This document shows positions 34,965 through 47,480 of a stretch of DNA of 64,000 nucleotides, in pieces. This DNA comes from Larimichthys crocea (taxonomy: Eukaryota > Chordata > Actinopteri > Sciaenidae). Within the stretch, counting starts at the first letter, position 1. Each line of letters starts with the position of its first letter. Under the pieces are notes generated by a model. That model searched no databases. It saw nothing but the letters and a program-made list of their open reading frames with translations, and was not told where the DNA came from. A program made the position numbers and the translations under genes. The stretch is from assembly GCF_000972845.2 (NCBI RefSeq), contig NC_040017.1:20718742-20782741 (forward strand), given 5' to 3'.

Positions 34965-37321
34965 ATTCTCCCAGTGCAGTACCTCTTGCCTCTTCTCCAG
35001 CCCAGCTGAATAACTAACATTGATTTCTCCCTCTCATGTTCATTCATATGGATGCCTGTGTGTATGATCACATTTGCTTTCCTTCTCCTGTCCAAGAACC
35101 ACTGCGAAATGTGTGCTTGCTTATGCAAAAGTTACCTCGTTGGCCTCTGCTGTCAGGCTGCGACAGTCTTTACTAACAGTGACAGGTAGTGAGAGACACA
35201 GAACGTGAGAGACCACGGCCCTGCCTGACATCTCTCTTGTTATCACATTCAAGGACTGCATAAGCAGCCATCTTGGACAAGGCAGAGTATGGACACATGG
35301 CATGCTGATGGCTGCAGGGGTAAGGAAAGCCTTAGAGTTACGCAAGGAGCTGCATTGTCTTTGTCGGTACCATGGACAGCTCTGCTGAAGAAATTGAAGC
35401 CTTGTCCATTCAAGAAGTGCAATGCTTTCAGTCTTTATTTCAGTGAATCATTGTTAAAAAAATAAATAAAAGTGTGCACGACAGAAATATGAGTGTATGA
35501 AAGCCTAAACCAGCTGTGGCCTGAATGTGTCAGGTTCAAACGTTTGTGTATTGAGTGAGGAATAAAGTATATAAGCAGGAAAAGCACCGAGAAGCTTATG
35601 AGGGCGCCATCAGCCTTAATGGAATCTGAGAGGCAGCCACGTACATCACGTCCTCTCGGATTGTTCTAGCATTTTTCTCACCCTATCTGCCTTGTTTTCT
35701 CCTCCATCCCTAAACACGCAGTTCAGAGCTATTAGAAAATGTCAGCTGGAGCAAACACACAGAATAACACTTGGGCACATGAATATTGACTTGACACCCA
35801 TATTGCAGCACACTTTACTGCTATTATCCACGGCATCACATTTAGAGTAATTTCATTCTTATATTCACGGTAGAATCATGTCCAAAATGTGAACAAATAA
35901 GCCAGTTGTCCAGCTTCATGTCACGGCATGTTCTAACATGATTGTTCATCGTAGCAGCAGCTACTATAATCCTGACCTGGCTCTCTCTTCTCTAACTTAC
36001 AACTCCTGTGGCTCTTGTATCACTCCATAGCATTATCGGCCCCTCAAACACACCCGGACACACACATACATGCCTTTACATATACTGCCACTGTCACCAT
36101 GGCTACCAGCACACACATACACACTCGCAGACAGCCTTTCTCCTAATAGCGTTAAGAAAATGCACATTTATAATAGGCCAAACTACAGCCAGAGTCCTCA
36201 TGTAGCATTTTTCTCGTCTCATTAGTTTCCTCCTTACTCTGCCCACGTGAAAAAGAAAGAGAAGAAGAATGCAGACGTTATATTGTTTGGTGCCCTTGAT
36301 GAGGCGTGCCAACATAAATGAAAAATAAACATGCCTGGCTTTCTTCATGCACTTCTCACATCAACTGCAAAGCCCGACGGGGGGAAAAAAAGAAGAGAAA
36401 GGAAAATTAGCTCCTCTTGACATGATTGTGGCAGCTGTATTGTAGATTGATGTTTGCCTTCTGTAGCACAAAAAGCAGTTGTGTGAGGATCATGTATGGC
36501 TCTGCAAAGCTCCATCCTGTGCACCCAAACACAGAGGGATATATGACGGATGCCACTGAGCGCAACACAATTACAGGCAGGCGCTGTCTGCACACCAGGT
36601 GGAACCATGTAAACAGTTGGACCACACATCACTGTTGGCCGAGAAACATTTCCTGAGCGCAAACTGTGAAATTATCAAAAGAAAGGAAAAACAAATACAG
36701 AATGAGTGAAGGATTTTATGTGATTTTATGTATCTTCATAACTGTTTACCTCCAAGCAATGTAATGTATGTGTGTGCACACATATATATGTATGTATGTA
36801 TGTGTGTGTATATATATATTTATAGCTAAACAAGGACATGGCCACTGCAGACAGCAGACTCTCTTTGATACACAGAAAGCCAAGGCTAACATGAATAGCT
36901 TATTGGGCTACTGCTGTGCCATTCTTTGAAAAACATATTGGACATGCATTTAATTTAAGCTCTGAAGCTCGGCATGGCTTTCTTCCTGAAGTAGAAGGGC
37001 TGAGTTCAGAGAGGCAGCAGGAAGATGAGTGGCTCAGAGCAGACTGGGCCACACCAAAGTGCTTCCAAACAATAATGGCTGATTGAATATTATTGAATGT
37101 TATTTTTAGATATATATTCTCAGTCCCTACAGCTTACATTAATACATCAGAACATAGAAGAAGAGGATAGTGCTCACTGGAGTGCTGTTTTATTCAACAT
37201 TGGACCCCATATTCAAATTATTTCTTGCAGAAGTATGGCATGTGTGACAGAAATGGGGTATGTTGAAGTATGGCTGCACAATCACAGTTAACTTGATAAC
37301 AGCCTCAAAGAGACTGATTAT
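34965..37321. other. Non-coding stretch
   Basis: Unique sequence with a mixed TA/GTAT simple repeat at 36766-36822 that includes the near-palindrome ATGTGTGTGCACACAT. Conserved-looking patches lie at about 35600-35680 and 36140-36230. No gene or RNA recognised. Confidence 0.4.
36766..36822. repeat. Mixed GT/TA/GTAT simple repeat
   Basis: TGTGTGTGCACACATATATA, then TGTATGTATGTATG, GTGTGTATATATATATT. It alternates purine and pyrimidine throughout and can form hairpins. Confidence 0.8.
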
Positions 37322-37450
37322 TTAAAGGTCCAGTGTGTAGGATTTAGAGGCATCTAGAGCTGAAGATGGAGATTGCAACTAACTGAATAACGTTCGCCTC
37401 TAACTCCCCTACCGAGCATGTGGGAGAGACTACAGCGGCCTTGAAAATTC
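37322..37450 (-). mobile_element. Truncated, inverted copy of the TTAAAGGTCCAG MITE
   Basis: Opens with TTAAAGGTCCAGTGTGTAGG, better preserved than at 9016, and then runs through the family in the opposite direction: AGATTGCAACTAACTGAAT, TTCGCCTCTAACTCCCC, ACAGCGGCCTTGAAAA. Similarity to the 9016 copy fades after about 37450, so one end is missing or replaced. No coding capacity. Confidence 0.62.
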
Positions 37451-40400
37451 ACTGGACGTCAAATTGACAGAATACTCTCATATCCTTTCCCTAACACATA
37501 ACACAAATAAAGCTCACTGTAACTGTATAAATCCTTACATTTCTCCACATTAAATCAGTGCATCTTCTCCAACCTAAATATAAACCAAACTAGCCTCAGT
37601 AATCATCACGTCACAGTATGCTACCAACTAAAAAGGCTTCATCCCTAAATACAAAATGAGGTTACAACTTGCAGGTTGCTTGCGAAGTGAAAATGCTCTC
37701 GCCTGCAGCTGCAGTTGTGTCTGGAAAGCACAGACCGGTTAATCACAGCATGTTCCAAACAAATGGCTGCGATGGGTCAGACAGTTTACCTGTGTGATTT
37801 CATACACCAGATCAGACTCTTTGAGCATAAAGACACAATATCACAGCGGGCCAGGTTAAATCATAATGCAGAACGCAAAAAACATGGCCATGATTTGATC
37901 ATATTTACTGAGAAGTCAACCAGTAACTCTCCCCCTCTTTAGTAGCACTCTCTGGGGGTATAGTCACACCATTTTCCTTCATGAACAGAGACTTTTTATC
38001 CAGAGTTTTATCCAATGTCTAACCTTCAGCAGGTACGACCACATTCCATACACAGTATTGTATAATTAGCACTATACACATGCAGATGAGATGCTGGTGC
38101 AGCAGTGCAGCATTGAAAGGATTAAAAGTATATGCGTGTCTATATTCATGAATTATGGTGCATCACCCGGTGAGAGGGCTGCAGAGGGAAAAGTAAAGGT
38201 GGAGCTGGGGTATGGCTGGCAGATGTGCTGTGCAGCAGGAACACAGGTGCAGGCCGGTTTAATGAGCAAAGGGAGGCCATGTGGACTAAACTCCCTCATC
38301 TGTTGCCATCACACCTATGATGAGTCCATTTTGGGGTCAGTTCCGCTCCATTTACCCCCCTCCAGGACAAACCAGATTCCAAATATGACCATATGGGGTC
38401 TAAGGCAGACTAGTGAAGCCTCTTGGCTCTGACTTGTTCGACTGTTGGTTCTTGAGAGTGCTAATGCTGATATATCATTAGCAGAGTAATGATGCGGGTG
38501 GTGAATCTGTTGCTTTCAAAGGAGCCGAGTACTGTATATGCCTTTTCAAAATAACAGCAACAGTTTATTATAAAACGAACGATGTGCGTACAAGAAGCTA
38601 CAACACAAAGGATGGAGTTCATGAATTTGGGTGTAGCAGCAGAGAAGATTGTAGGTTACTACCATGTAATCTTGCAAAGACAAGCCGAACAAGACAAACT
38701 GTGGCCTTCAGAACTTCAAGCACAAGGTGGCTGAGAAACATACTGAGAAGTTTAAAATATAACCATGTTACCATGCAGGAAACATAATATTTCAAACTCG
38801 CCAATCGAATAGATGTCTCAGAATGACGTTGATTCTTACTATCATATTTTGTTAGGAGATTTTCTACAGACATCTGCAAGATTTCCAATCTGGATTCTGG
38901 TCACGTGATAATGCCGTAGGGGTGGTGGGACGAATTTTGACAGCCAATTAAAATAAAAGAGGTTGGCTGTATATACCCTTCTTATTTTCTTTTACACAAA
39001 CTATTATGGAAAACGAACATTATTGATTGAATTATACATGATTTCATTTAACTGATTGATTTAAATGAATATCACCTAATGTAAAATATCGGATGGAAGC
39101 AAATTATGCATGCAGTACTCATTACTCAGAAACATATTATGCATATGAGATCCGTAGGGGGGCCCCCTTGATACAATTGCTAGAGGCACCCCTGTAATCA
39201 TGTAGCACTAAGATATTGGACTTCTCCATGGAATATGAACAATGCCGCATGCCAAAGAGGGCAGACAGGAATGAAAGTGTACTTGAGTGGGGATGCTCGG
39301 GCTGCCTGGTGCGTGCACACGCTTCTGTGCCAGCCTCTCAGAAGGCCCAGAAAGTAATTACAGGATTCTTAGTGGTAATGGGAAATATGCAGTATGTCAC
39401 ACACTCAGCCACACAGACTAAGATTTTAAATTTGCAATCAACTTGAATTTCCCATTAGATCCAGACAAGGTTTTTGTTATGCCACTGACTGGTGCAAAGC
39501 TAAAAGTATGTGGGCACAAGAACTGACCTGGAGCTATCACCACATCTTTTGTTATGCTGCATTGTACGCTATTTGTTTTGCTCTGTTCTGATTTACTGAA
39601 CAAATATATCAGCAGTACGATACTGGTGTTCCATCATTGTTCCGCTTGGGGTCACAGGGACAAATGTAGGACCGGTGGTGGGCTTTTGGAGGCAGATAAA
39701 ACTGCATTTGTGTTTCTACCTTTTGAAGTCCCTCTTGTCTGACACGGCTGGTACGGATGGCTTGCACAGCAAATAGACTTAGCCGGGGTAGGGCACATGT
39801 GGGAGATCACGCATGGGCATGGGCAGATGAAAGGTTTTGGCACCCTGCTTGTGACAACAGCAGTCACAGATCTCTACTTTGATGGCGGCACCCTATCTTC
39901 GGCACCTGCCCCATACTGCTAACCTCCTGGCATTCCTGCAAAGCAGAGAATCACCATCTCTCTCACTCTTCCCCTCTCCCCCTGTAATGTCAGCTGCAGC
40001 CTTGTTATTTACCACTGCTTCAGCTAAGTATCAAATCCCTTGTTCCCTTGTACAACATAAAGTGAACCTTCTGATCCCGAGCATCACTGTTCATTACCAT
40101 CAGCAATTACAGATATTTGAGATTATTACACTGGAATAGAGACAGAGAGAACTTGCTCAGCATTGATTACAATGACAGTGAAATTGGAGAATTAATGGCT
40201 CTTGGTTATCGCAGTCATTTATCAGAATCATGTCTTGTGTATTTGTATCAGCATTATGGACTGAGGGCAAAATATTGTTTGTTATGAATTAATTTGTATT
40301 TACATCCATTTCAAATTGTGCTTTCTATCAAATCTCCACATCTCTGGCACAAACTAAGAGACTAATACAGTTTATTTTCAATACGGGAAAGAAGGGACCG

Positions 40401-41870
40401 GATTACATCGAACTTTGGGAAACACTGCCTTATTTTTTAGCTCTCCCCGGTCTGAACGCTGTAAGCCGTGGGCCCTTTTTATGTAAGCCGAGACTCTCTC
40501 TGAGTCCGTTTTGAGAGGTTGAATTTAGTTAGTCTCCGTGGATCCAGATATGCCGATAAGATGCAGGATCACATGGACAAATGGTCCTGCCCTCAATGGG
40601 ATATGCAGAGTTACATGAGAGGAGATACTTTAGGTCACTCAGGCCAGAGAAATAAAAGCAGCCCTGTGGTTTGCATCCCTCTCTGCGTTTGACCTCTGAG
40701 CGGTAACACAGTATTCACTACAGATGGCTCGCGTGCGCCTCGCTGCTCATTGCTCACCCAGGTACCATCGCTGTCACCTTGTTACCCCCATCTCACACGC
40801 ACTAGTCACATAGCCAACTGACAGGGCTAAAACCTGGCGCGTGCCCAACAGCCCTGGGCCCAACTCAGCACAGCTGGGGAAGCTCTTAAACAACTCACTT
40901 GAGAAAGTGTCTTGGTCAATACACCCGTAACTGCTTCAAATGCAAATGTGGCATTAATTGCATACCATAGATCACTTTTAAGTACAATTTGGAACACGTG
41001 ACAAGAACTATGGATTATCTTTTGCTTGTTACTGGACAGTTGTACAGTAAAGACGCATGCTTGATTATATACTATGTTTATCCTCCCAGTTTAGACTCTA
41101 TGTTCTATAATTGTAATAAAATACAGTATTCTAATGTAATAGAAACATTAACTCTGCTCAAACTAAGCTTGTAAAACAGTTTTACTGTAGCTCTGACAAA
41201 TATAATTCATATCTTGTGTATGTACGCCATGTGTTGTTGAATTTCTTCATGTTTGTTTAGCTAATGTTCATATTTTGTGCAGACATCTGTCTTGAATCAG
41301 AGACTTCAGTGAGATTACCTGTTTTACATAAATGATTGACTATAACTCCAGCAAAAAAAATGGCTAGATGCATTCAAATATTGTTTTCTGACTAATTACT
41401 TATACTTTAATGTTCCATTGATTTCAGAAAATAGAGGAGCATGGGTTAGAGGGGTGACATTTTGGATAAGATTATCAAAATCAATCACATTGATTTAGAC
41501 ACAGTGGGCAGTGAATATGAAAGGGTACGAGTATAAACATGCATAAAGGTGAAAATACTACCTTTGCTTGTTTGTGGTGTAATACACTGCCTCGCAGTCA
41601 CTCATCTGCCTGTGGTGTGAAGCATGTGTTTTATCATTACTGCAGAATATCCTCACAAGCGAGTGGTTCATGTTTTTCTTTTCAAGATCTGGAACTGTTC
41701 ACCCACTCACCTCCTCCCTGCCCATCACACCACTTCTTCCTCTCTCCCTGTCAAAATGCAGTAAAATGCCCCCTCAAAAGGTGCATACACCCAGTCAAAC
41801 ATATGGACACACAAATACATACCAACCCTGCACCCTGCAGCATTTTAATCTGCAGTTTCACAGCAGTGAG

Positions 41871-41895
41871 GGGAGAGAGAGAGAGAGAGACAAAG

Positions 41896-41928
<33 letters not shown>

Positions 41929-41929
41929 C
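41871..41929. repeat. (GA)n purine repeat
   Basis: Two GAGAGA runs interrupted by CAAAGAAGAGAAAGAT. Pure purine on the + strand apart from the C and T interruptions. Confidence 0.9.
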
Positions 41930-42928
41930 TAGAAGATGTCTTGCTCACAATAACAAGCATAGAGCACTTCTAACTGCAAAGAGCCTCCAGCACCGACAAA
42001 CACAAAATAAAATGCACGTATGCAGCCACTAGAAAGCATCTGTAAACAATTCCACTAGAGTATTCAAAAACCTGCCGAGCTCCAACATGAACTACGCACT
42101 GCAATGCATTGTTTAATGCAGATGTAGTACAATAATTGTTTAAATGATGTGGCAGCACATCTTTAGATTTGTAACATGCATATTGATGTGACATATTTCT
42201 TTCCATATGTTGCGATTCCTCGGGCTCTAATTGGTCTGTTTGAGGCGGGGTTGTCCCACAGAGACGTGACTCTAATGTTTAGAGATGAGAATGCATAAGA
42301 AACTGTGCAGGTAACTGACAAAACTGTCTGCGGGGTTTTGATCCATGTTTGAATCAACACCTACACAAGGTGTTGAATTGGTGAATAAAGCTTAAGGCTA
42401 CACTAATGAATAAATCAGTTAATGCTCCTTTAAACTTCACTGTTTCATTATTTCCTCCCACATTTAAGTCAAAGCCCACCAGAGTTCAGATGACTCCGGC
42501 AGAGCAGCAATGCAAGGGCCTAACACGGTGTTGTTTTCCTGCATATGGAATATAACACCGCTGTCTGTCAAATCATCCTCAAGCGGGATTTTGTGTTACC
42601 TCCCGCCCACATCCTGTGTTGACGTCAAAATATTTCTTCTTTTGATGTACTCCCCAAACAGTGAAGTCGGCAATGCAGTGACGGGGACACAAAGAGGGAC
42701 TCTTCCCTGTGCAATCTGTGCAATCTGGTGCCTCTTCTTGTAAATACACTCAACAGCTCTCATGTACGTGTGTAAACATGCGCTATTAAAGGGCGGGACG
42801 TTGGCAGGGGGGGGATACCTTTTAGGTTATCAATAGTTTCCTCCTTGACATTCATCCACACTGAGAGGAAAATGGCAAGGCGGCTCACATGAGGGAAGAT
42901 CCGTGTGTGCTTTTAGATGTTTGGCTTA

Positions 42929-42947
42929 GTGTGTGTGTGTGTGTGTG
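42929..42947. repeat. (GT)9 microsatellite
   Basis: Pure GT run. Confidence 0.9.
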
Positions 42948-43125
42948 CAGAGTGTTAATGTCAACACGGAGAGCGGTGGGTGAGGCTCATTGTCTTTGAA
43001 GACGTCAGAAAGAGATGAAAGGGTTCTCTCTCACTGATGCCCACCCCATCCTGTTACCCCTTTCTACCTTCCTCTCCCTCCATAATCCAACGTCGTGCCT
43101 AGCTCTCTCCCCTTCCCCTCCTCTA

Positions 43126-43147
43126 TACACACACACACACACACACA
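43126..43147. repeat. (AC)11 microsatellite
   Basis: Pure AC run after a pyrimidine-rich tract (43020-43120). Confidence 0.9.
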
Positions 43148-45920
43148 TTGTTGTATTGACATGCACAGTCCATCCTACCCTCTTCTTTAAAGGAAAATAG
43201 ATTTTGCAGAAGTGAGTCGTGAAGCACTTTCTTTTGCCATGTTGAATGTCTCGTGAGGATTGTGAATGGATAAATCTTTCCTAAGAGCAGGTATAAAGAG
43301 ATGAACCCCCCCTGAACAAACACACAGTTAATCTTTCAGCTCTCCGTCCTGCTCCCTGTACTCCACGTGCATCCTAACAATGTCTGATTGCTGCCTTCCA
43401 AAGAGATATTTACCACTAAGGTAAAGGTTGCCAATTTGCCTTTAGTGTGCTCATTTTGCATCATGTGTCCATCCCTAAAAAAATTTTTGGTCTGGTGAAT
43501 CTTCCTGCAGAACACAATTGCACTCATGTATGGGGGTGATATCAGGATACAGAGCTGAACTAGCAGAGAGTTGTGCAATGGGATTTGCTAGGCAGAGATT
43601 TCAACAGACAACGGTTCCTGAATGCTGAATCCTGAAACAATTCACATCAAGGGGGTTTACATGGATATATTTTTTGGTTTGCATCACAGTGGTGCATTAT
43701 CACGTAAAGTCAACGCAAAGACACAAGTGAATAATAAATATGCCACCTTTTGGGGGTGTAAATTAAGGTGAAAATATATCTTACAAGTTGCTCGTCCTGA
43801 GGCGTTACGACTCTAATGCATACATAAACAGAGACTAGAAGAAAAGCGGGGATTTGAACAAAATAACAGAAAAGAACTGGAGCTCCTGGTAAGTTTGGAG
43901 ATCAGTCGGAGGCTGGCTGTCACTCAAACACAGCCCGGAGACACCCACAGCACATGCATGGTGGATGCGTACATTGTTAGTGAGCTAATGAGTCAGTACA
44001 CTGTTCATTGTGAGTGAGCACGAACATTGCAATGGTCAAATTTGTGGTGAAAATGAAATACCCTGCTCTGTCTGAACAAACCTTTAGACATGCACAGCTC
44101 ACATTTACTGGACTGTTTAATATGTTGCTACCTGGCATTTAGGTCAATGCACTGGGGTCTGCCAACAAGTCCTATCTAGCTGCTCTCCCAGTGCAGACGA
44201 GACTCAGCCGTTCAATTACTCTGTCAGTAAAGAGGCAATGGAACAAGGGTGAAGGAGTAAAGGGGCTGAAGATGGGCCCTCCTCTTCAATCTCTGCCCAA
44301 CTCCTAGCCGCTCGTCCTATATTCAGCAGCAGCAGTGGCGACGTGAATGTCAGAGAGGAGAAGAGATTAGCACAGTGTCAACCCTGACGTAGGTTAATGC
44401 AGGAGCAGGCTAACCATTTGTAACCCAAAAGGAGATTAATTACTATCGGACTGTGCATGTGTTGGCTTCAGCAGCGACTGTTTCATTCGCTTTGTTGGCT
44501 TTTTCGTTGTTGTCATCTCTTGCTCTTCCCTCAGCATCCACTGCATCGTTTTGTTTTTTTATAAATCAGAAAGAGTAGGCCATTTTATTTTAGTATTTCA
44601 TTCGTTTTTCAGATCCACAGAGAAGACAGATTGGAAGCTGGCACCAAAAACACACCCGCTGCTACAAACTCTGCACTGTAAAGCCATTCTTTAATGTATT
44701 CTCGGCCTAGCTGGGCGACACTTACTGTCACAACTTGTTTTGATTTTACTCAGTATTTACCTGCCCAGCAGCACAAAATAACCTTAAAGTATCAAAGGTG
44801 AGGTAGTGATCAATTTTACTGATTTAAGGATTAATTTGCCTGGTGTAGACAGTCTGGCCTTTACCCATTATCCAGCACATACTCCCATTTCTGGTTCATC
44901 CTCCTCCCCAACTCATTTTGCATTTTTAACCAGTGATCAGTGGAGCTGAGCAACCAGCAACACAAGACATTTTAGCATGCAAGACTAAAAGTAATTTGCA
45001 TATCAATGTGTCCTCCATTCACATCTCTCATCTACCTAACTAGTTCACTTAAAGAGAAAGGGGAAAGCGAAAGAACAATGTGAAATGTGAGAACACAATC
45101 TAAGAGAAACACTGACCCTGGATGTGTTTTTATGAAAATTCTGCATTTTTAAATAATTCTCCATTTGAAAAAAAAGATTTTAGGAGCTTTTCTAAGCACG
45201 ATACAATGGAGTATTAGGATTTCAGTCTGAAGGACAACCAAGCCAAAGACACAAAGACAGAAAAAAGAAAAACAGGTTGAGGAGGTGTCAGGAGAGTCTG
45301 ACTTCACTTTAAAGCTCCAAATCCTAATTTGATTTGTTGTGTAGGCAGTCATGCCAGCAGGACATCACCGAGTTGCTTCACATAATGTGCAATTTTGTGA
45401 TTAAACTAAATTAGGCTTAAACATACTATGTAACTATCACCCCAGGTGCTGCAGTGGCCTAGGTTTAGTGAGAGTGTCTGCATTTCTTATTACTGTCAGA
45501 AATGGTCTTTACGAGCTCGGCATACAGAATATTTTATATTTAACGTTTGGCGTTGCATATAAAATAAGTTTCACTGCAGAACGGCTTCCATGTGGATCCA
45601 AGGGGGGCCAAAGCCCTTCAAGGTCATTTAAAAGACGAGAAGCTAAGGCATGACAGCAGAGGAGAGATACACTTTGTGGAGCGGGAATATATTATCTCTT
45701 CTGCTGCCACTATTTAAGAGCAAATAAAAAATTTCAACCACACAACATGAGCTGTAGCTATTATCAAGGGAAACCGTGTGCCGGGGTGAATTACAACGCA
45801 CAATAACCTCAAGGTGAAATGCATGTTTCTAACTCTGCACCTGTAGCGGAGCAAAGATGTCGGTAGTAAAGCAATTTGTATCCTGTCACATGCTGATGTT
45901 CTGTGTCTTGTTTTATTCAG

Positions 45921-46103
45921 CACAGGATTTCTCCAACTGATCCGACTGTGACACAGCGGAGTCACGTCACCCTGTTGCGGGATAAAAGGTGGAAGATGGA
46001 GGAAGCCATCCATCGAAAGGCTTGCATGGGGGACAACTTTGAGAAAGAAAAAAAAAGGCTCAACAAGGCAGAAATAACTTGTCCCTGTAGTGACCCAATC
46101 TGA
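45921..46103 (+). other. Candidate coding exon, unrecognised
   Basis: A plausible acceptor (TGTCTTGTTTTATTCAG, ending at 45920) is followed by an open plus frame to a stop at 46103. Within it, RDKRWKMEEAIHRKACMGD and then NFEKEKKRLNKAEI read like a charged helical segment. The only donor-like site near the end is a weak GTAGTG at about 46087. A 182-codon minus frame covers the same DNA, so one of the two must be chance, and probably both are. Nothing matches a family I know, and A/G-rich DNA easily yields Lys/Glu/Arg-rich frames. Confidence 0.18.
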
Positions 46104-47339
46104 GGAGAACAACAACACTGCTAACTGGCCACAGATGCACCCACACATAGCCGGTATTTTCTTACAGAGAAAGTGGGACAGCGACTTCCCTCCCTCCCCT
46201 CCCTGTCTTGTATACCCACAGGCTCTATCTGTGGCTCTGCAGGTTATCCTGCTATGATCCAACCTGCATTTAGCAGGTAATTGGTTAAGCTACTGCGGCA
46301 GCAAGGGTAAGCATCCTATCAGGTCTGGAATCATCACTTCCATCCACACATCCATTGTGATTTTCTGGCATTAACACTTCCAAAGAGTTGGCCTAAGCCA
46401 GGCTCATTTTCACAGAGAATTCTTATTTCAATTTAGTGTGTTTAATCTTGAATCAGATATGGCTGCGTTTGAGGACCAGTGTGTGGTTATAATTAAGGCT
46501 CAGTGGGAGCTGTGTCGCTGGAGGGAAGCAAGGTCTCTAAGGTCAGACTACAATCACTGCCTTCGCATGAGGCCTGCCTTTGCTTTCCCGTGTGCCACAG
46601 AGAAATCTAAGCTTGCAGCCAGGTGACTTTATTATCAGCAGCCTAATTGGGAAAACATGCTTTTCATTGGCCGGGTAATGACTGTGAATGGTTTTATAGC
46701 TTGTCAAACAACAGGCTATTTTCAATTACCTGCAGACCCAAGTGTTCGGACGCCATGAAATTGAGCAATGGAGGAGTTTAGAAAAAAAAAGCCTGCTGAT
46801 GTGCTTAAATCTGTTCATTTGGAAAATGGACCTCCAGTACTGATGGCTGTATTATCACAAGTGAAAATGTAAAAGCCGGACAATTCTCAAACAGATAATA
46901 ATAAAACCAACAGCTATGTTTCCATCAACCTGGTTTTGTGGACATTTATGGAACAAGCTTAAAAATACAACAGGAATAATTGGGCCAAAAAAGGCTGCGG
47001 TGATAATACATATGTACATATATAAAGGATGTGGACAAGATGGTTTACTACACCTGCTTTTATGTCATATTGCAACCACTGACAGTATAATTAGTGGACA
47101 GAGACTCCGGGTCTGTGAAGAGAAGCACTGTCTTAAACAAAGTGTGATTGAATGGAGTCTTATAGGGAAATGTCCCTATTTATTACCTGATTTATTACTT
47201 CAGTAAACAGTTTCACCGTGAGTTTGTTAGATTCAATCATTAGATTCGAGTCCTTTTCCAAACAGCATGATGTTCATTTTACAAATTATAAAAAAGACGA
47301 TAAAGCAGGGTATGCTTTAGGGCATGGAAATCTTATGAT

Positions 47340-47480
47340 TGACCAATCATTCACAGTAAATCCGTGCAGCCCAACTCACAACCCACAAGCTCATCCAAAT
47401 GTAGTCATTTCTGGTTCTGCAAAACCAAGATGGCAATGTCTCAGGTCAAGTTGTCCACTAACCAGTGGGTGACAGTAGTT
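47340..47480. mobile_element. Possible fragment of a GTGACGTCACCC-type repeat
   Basis: TTTCTGGTTCTGCAAAACCA then AGATGGCAATG, and later CCAGTGGGTGACAG, resemble a common percomorph repeat that ends CCAATGGGTGACGTCA. GTCACCC is also how the repeats at 11540 and 24563 begin, on the other strand. The match is partial and from memory. Confidence 0.35.

Larger units (their letters stand above)
37451..47339. other. Long non-coding stretch
   Basis: No gene recognised in about 10 kb. Simple repeats at 41871-41929, 42929-42947 and 43126-43147 are listed separately. GGGGGGCCCCC lies at about 39159. A small hairpin, CAACACCT-ACACA-AGGTGTTG, lies at 42355-42375. An unrecognised exon candidate at 45921 is listed separately. 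Conserved-looking patches lie at 40140-40300 and 44360-44460. Confidence 0.42.

Noticed and set aside
39155..39170. GGGGGGCCCCC palindrome as a regulatory or recombination site
   Set aside because: It is a short low-complexity palindrome without supporting neighbours.
42355..42375. CAACACCT-ACACA-AGGTGTTG hairpin as a terminator or small RNA
   Set aside because: An eight-base stem arises by chance in this length of sequence, and nothing around it suggests transcription.
45714..46262. 182-codon minus-strand open frame, the longest in the window
   Set aside because: Its translation has no domain or family resemblance, mixes Cys-rich and Phe-run segments, and a frame of this size is only mildly unexpected in 64 kb over six frames.
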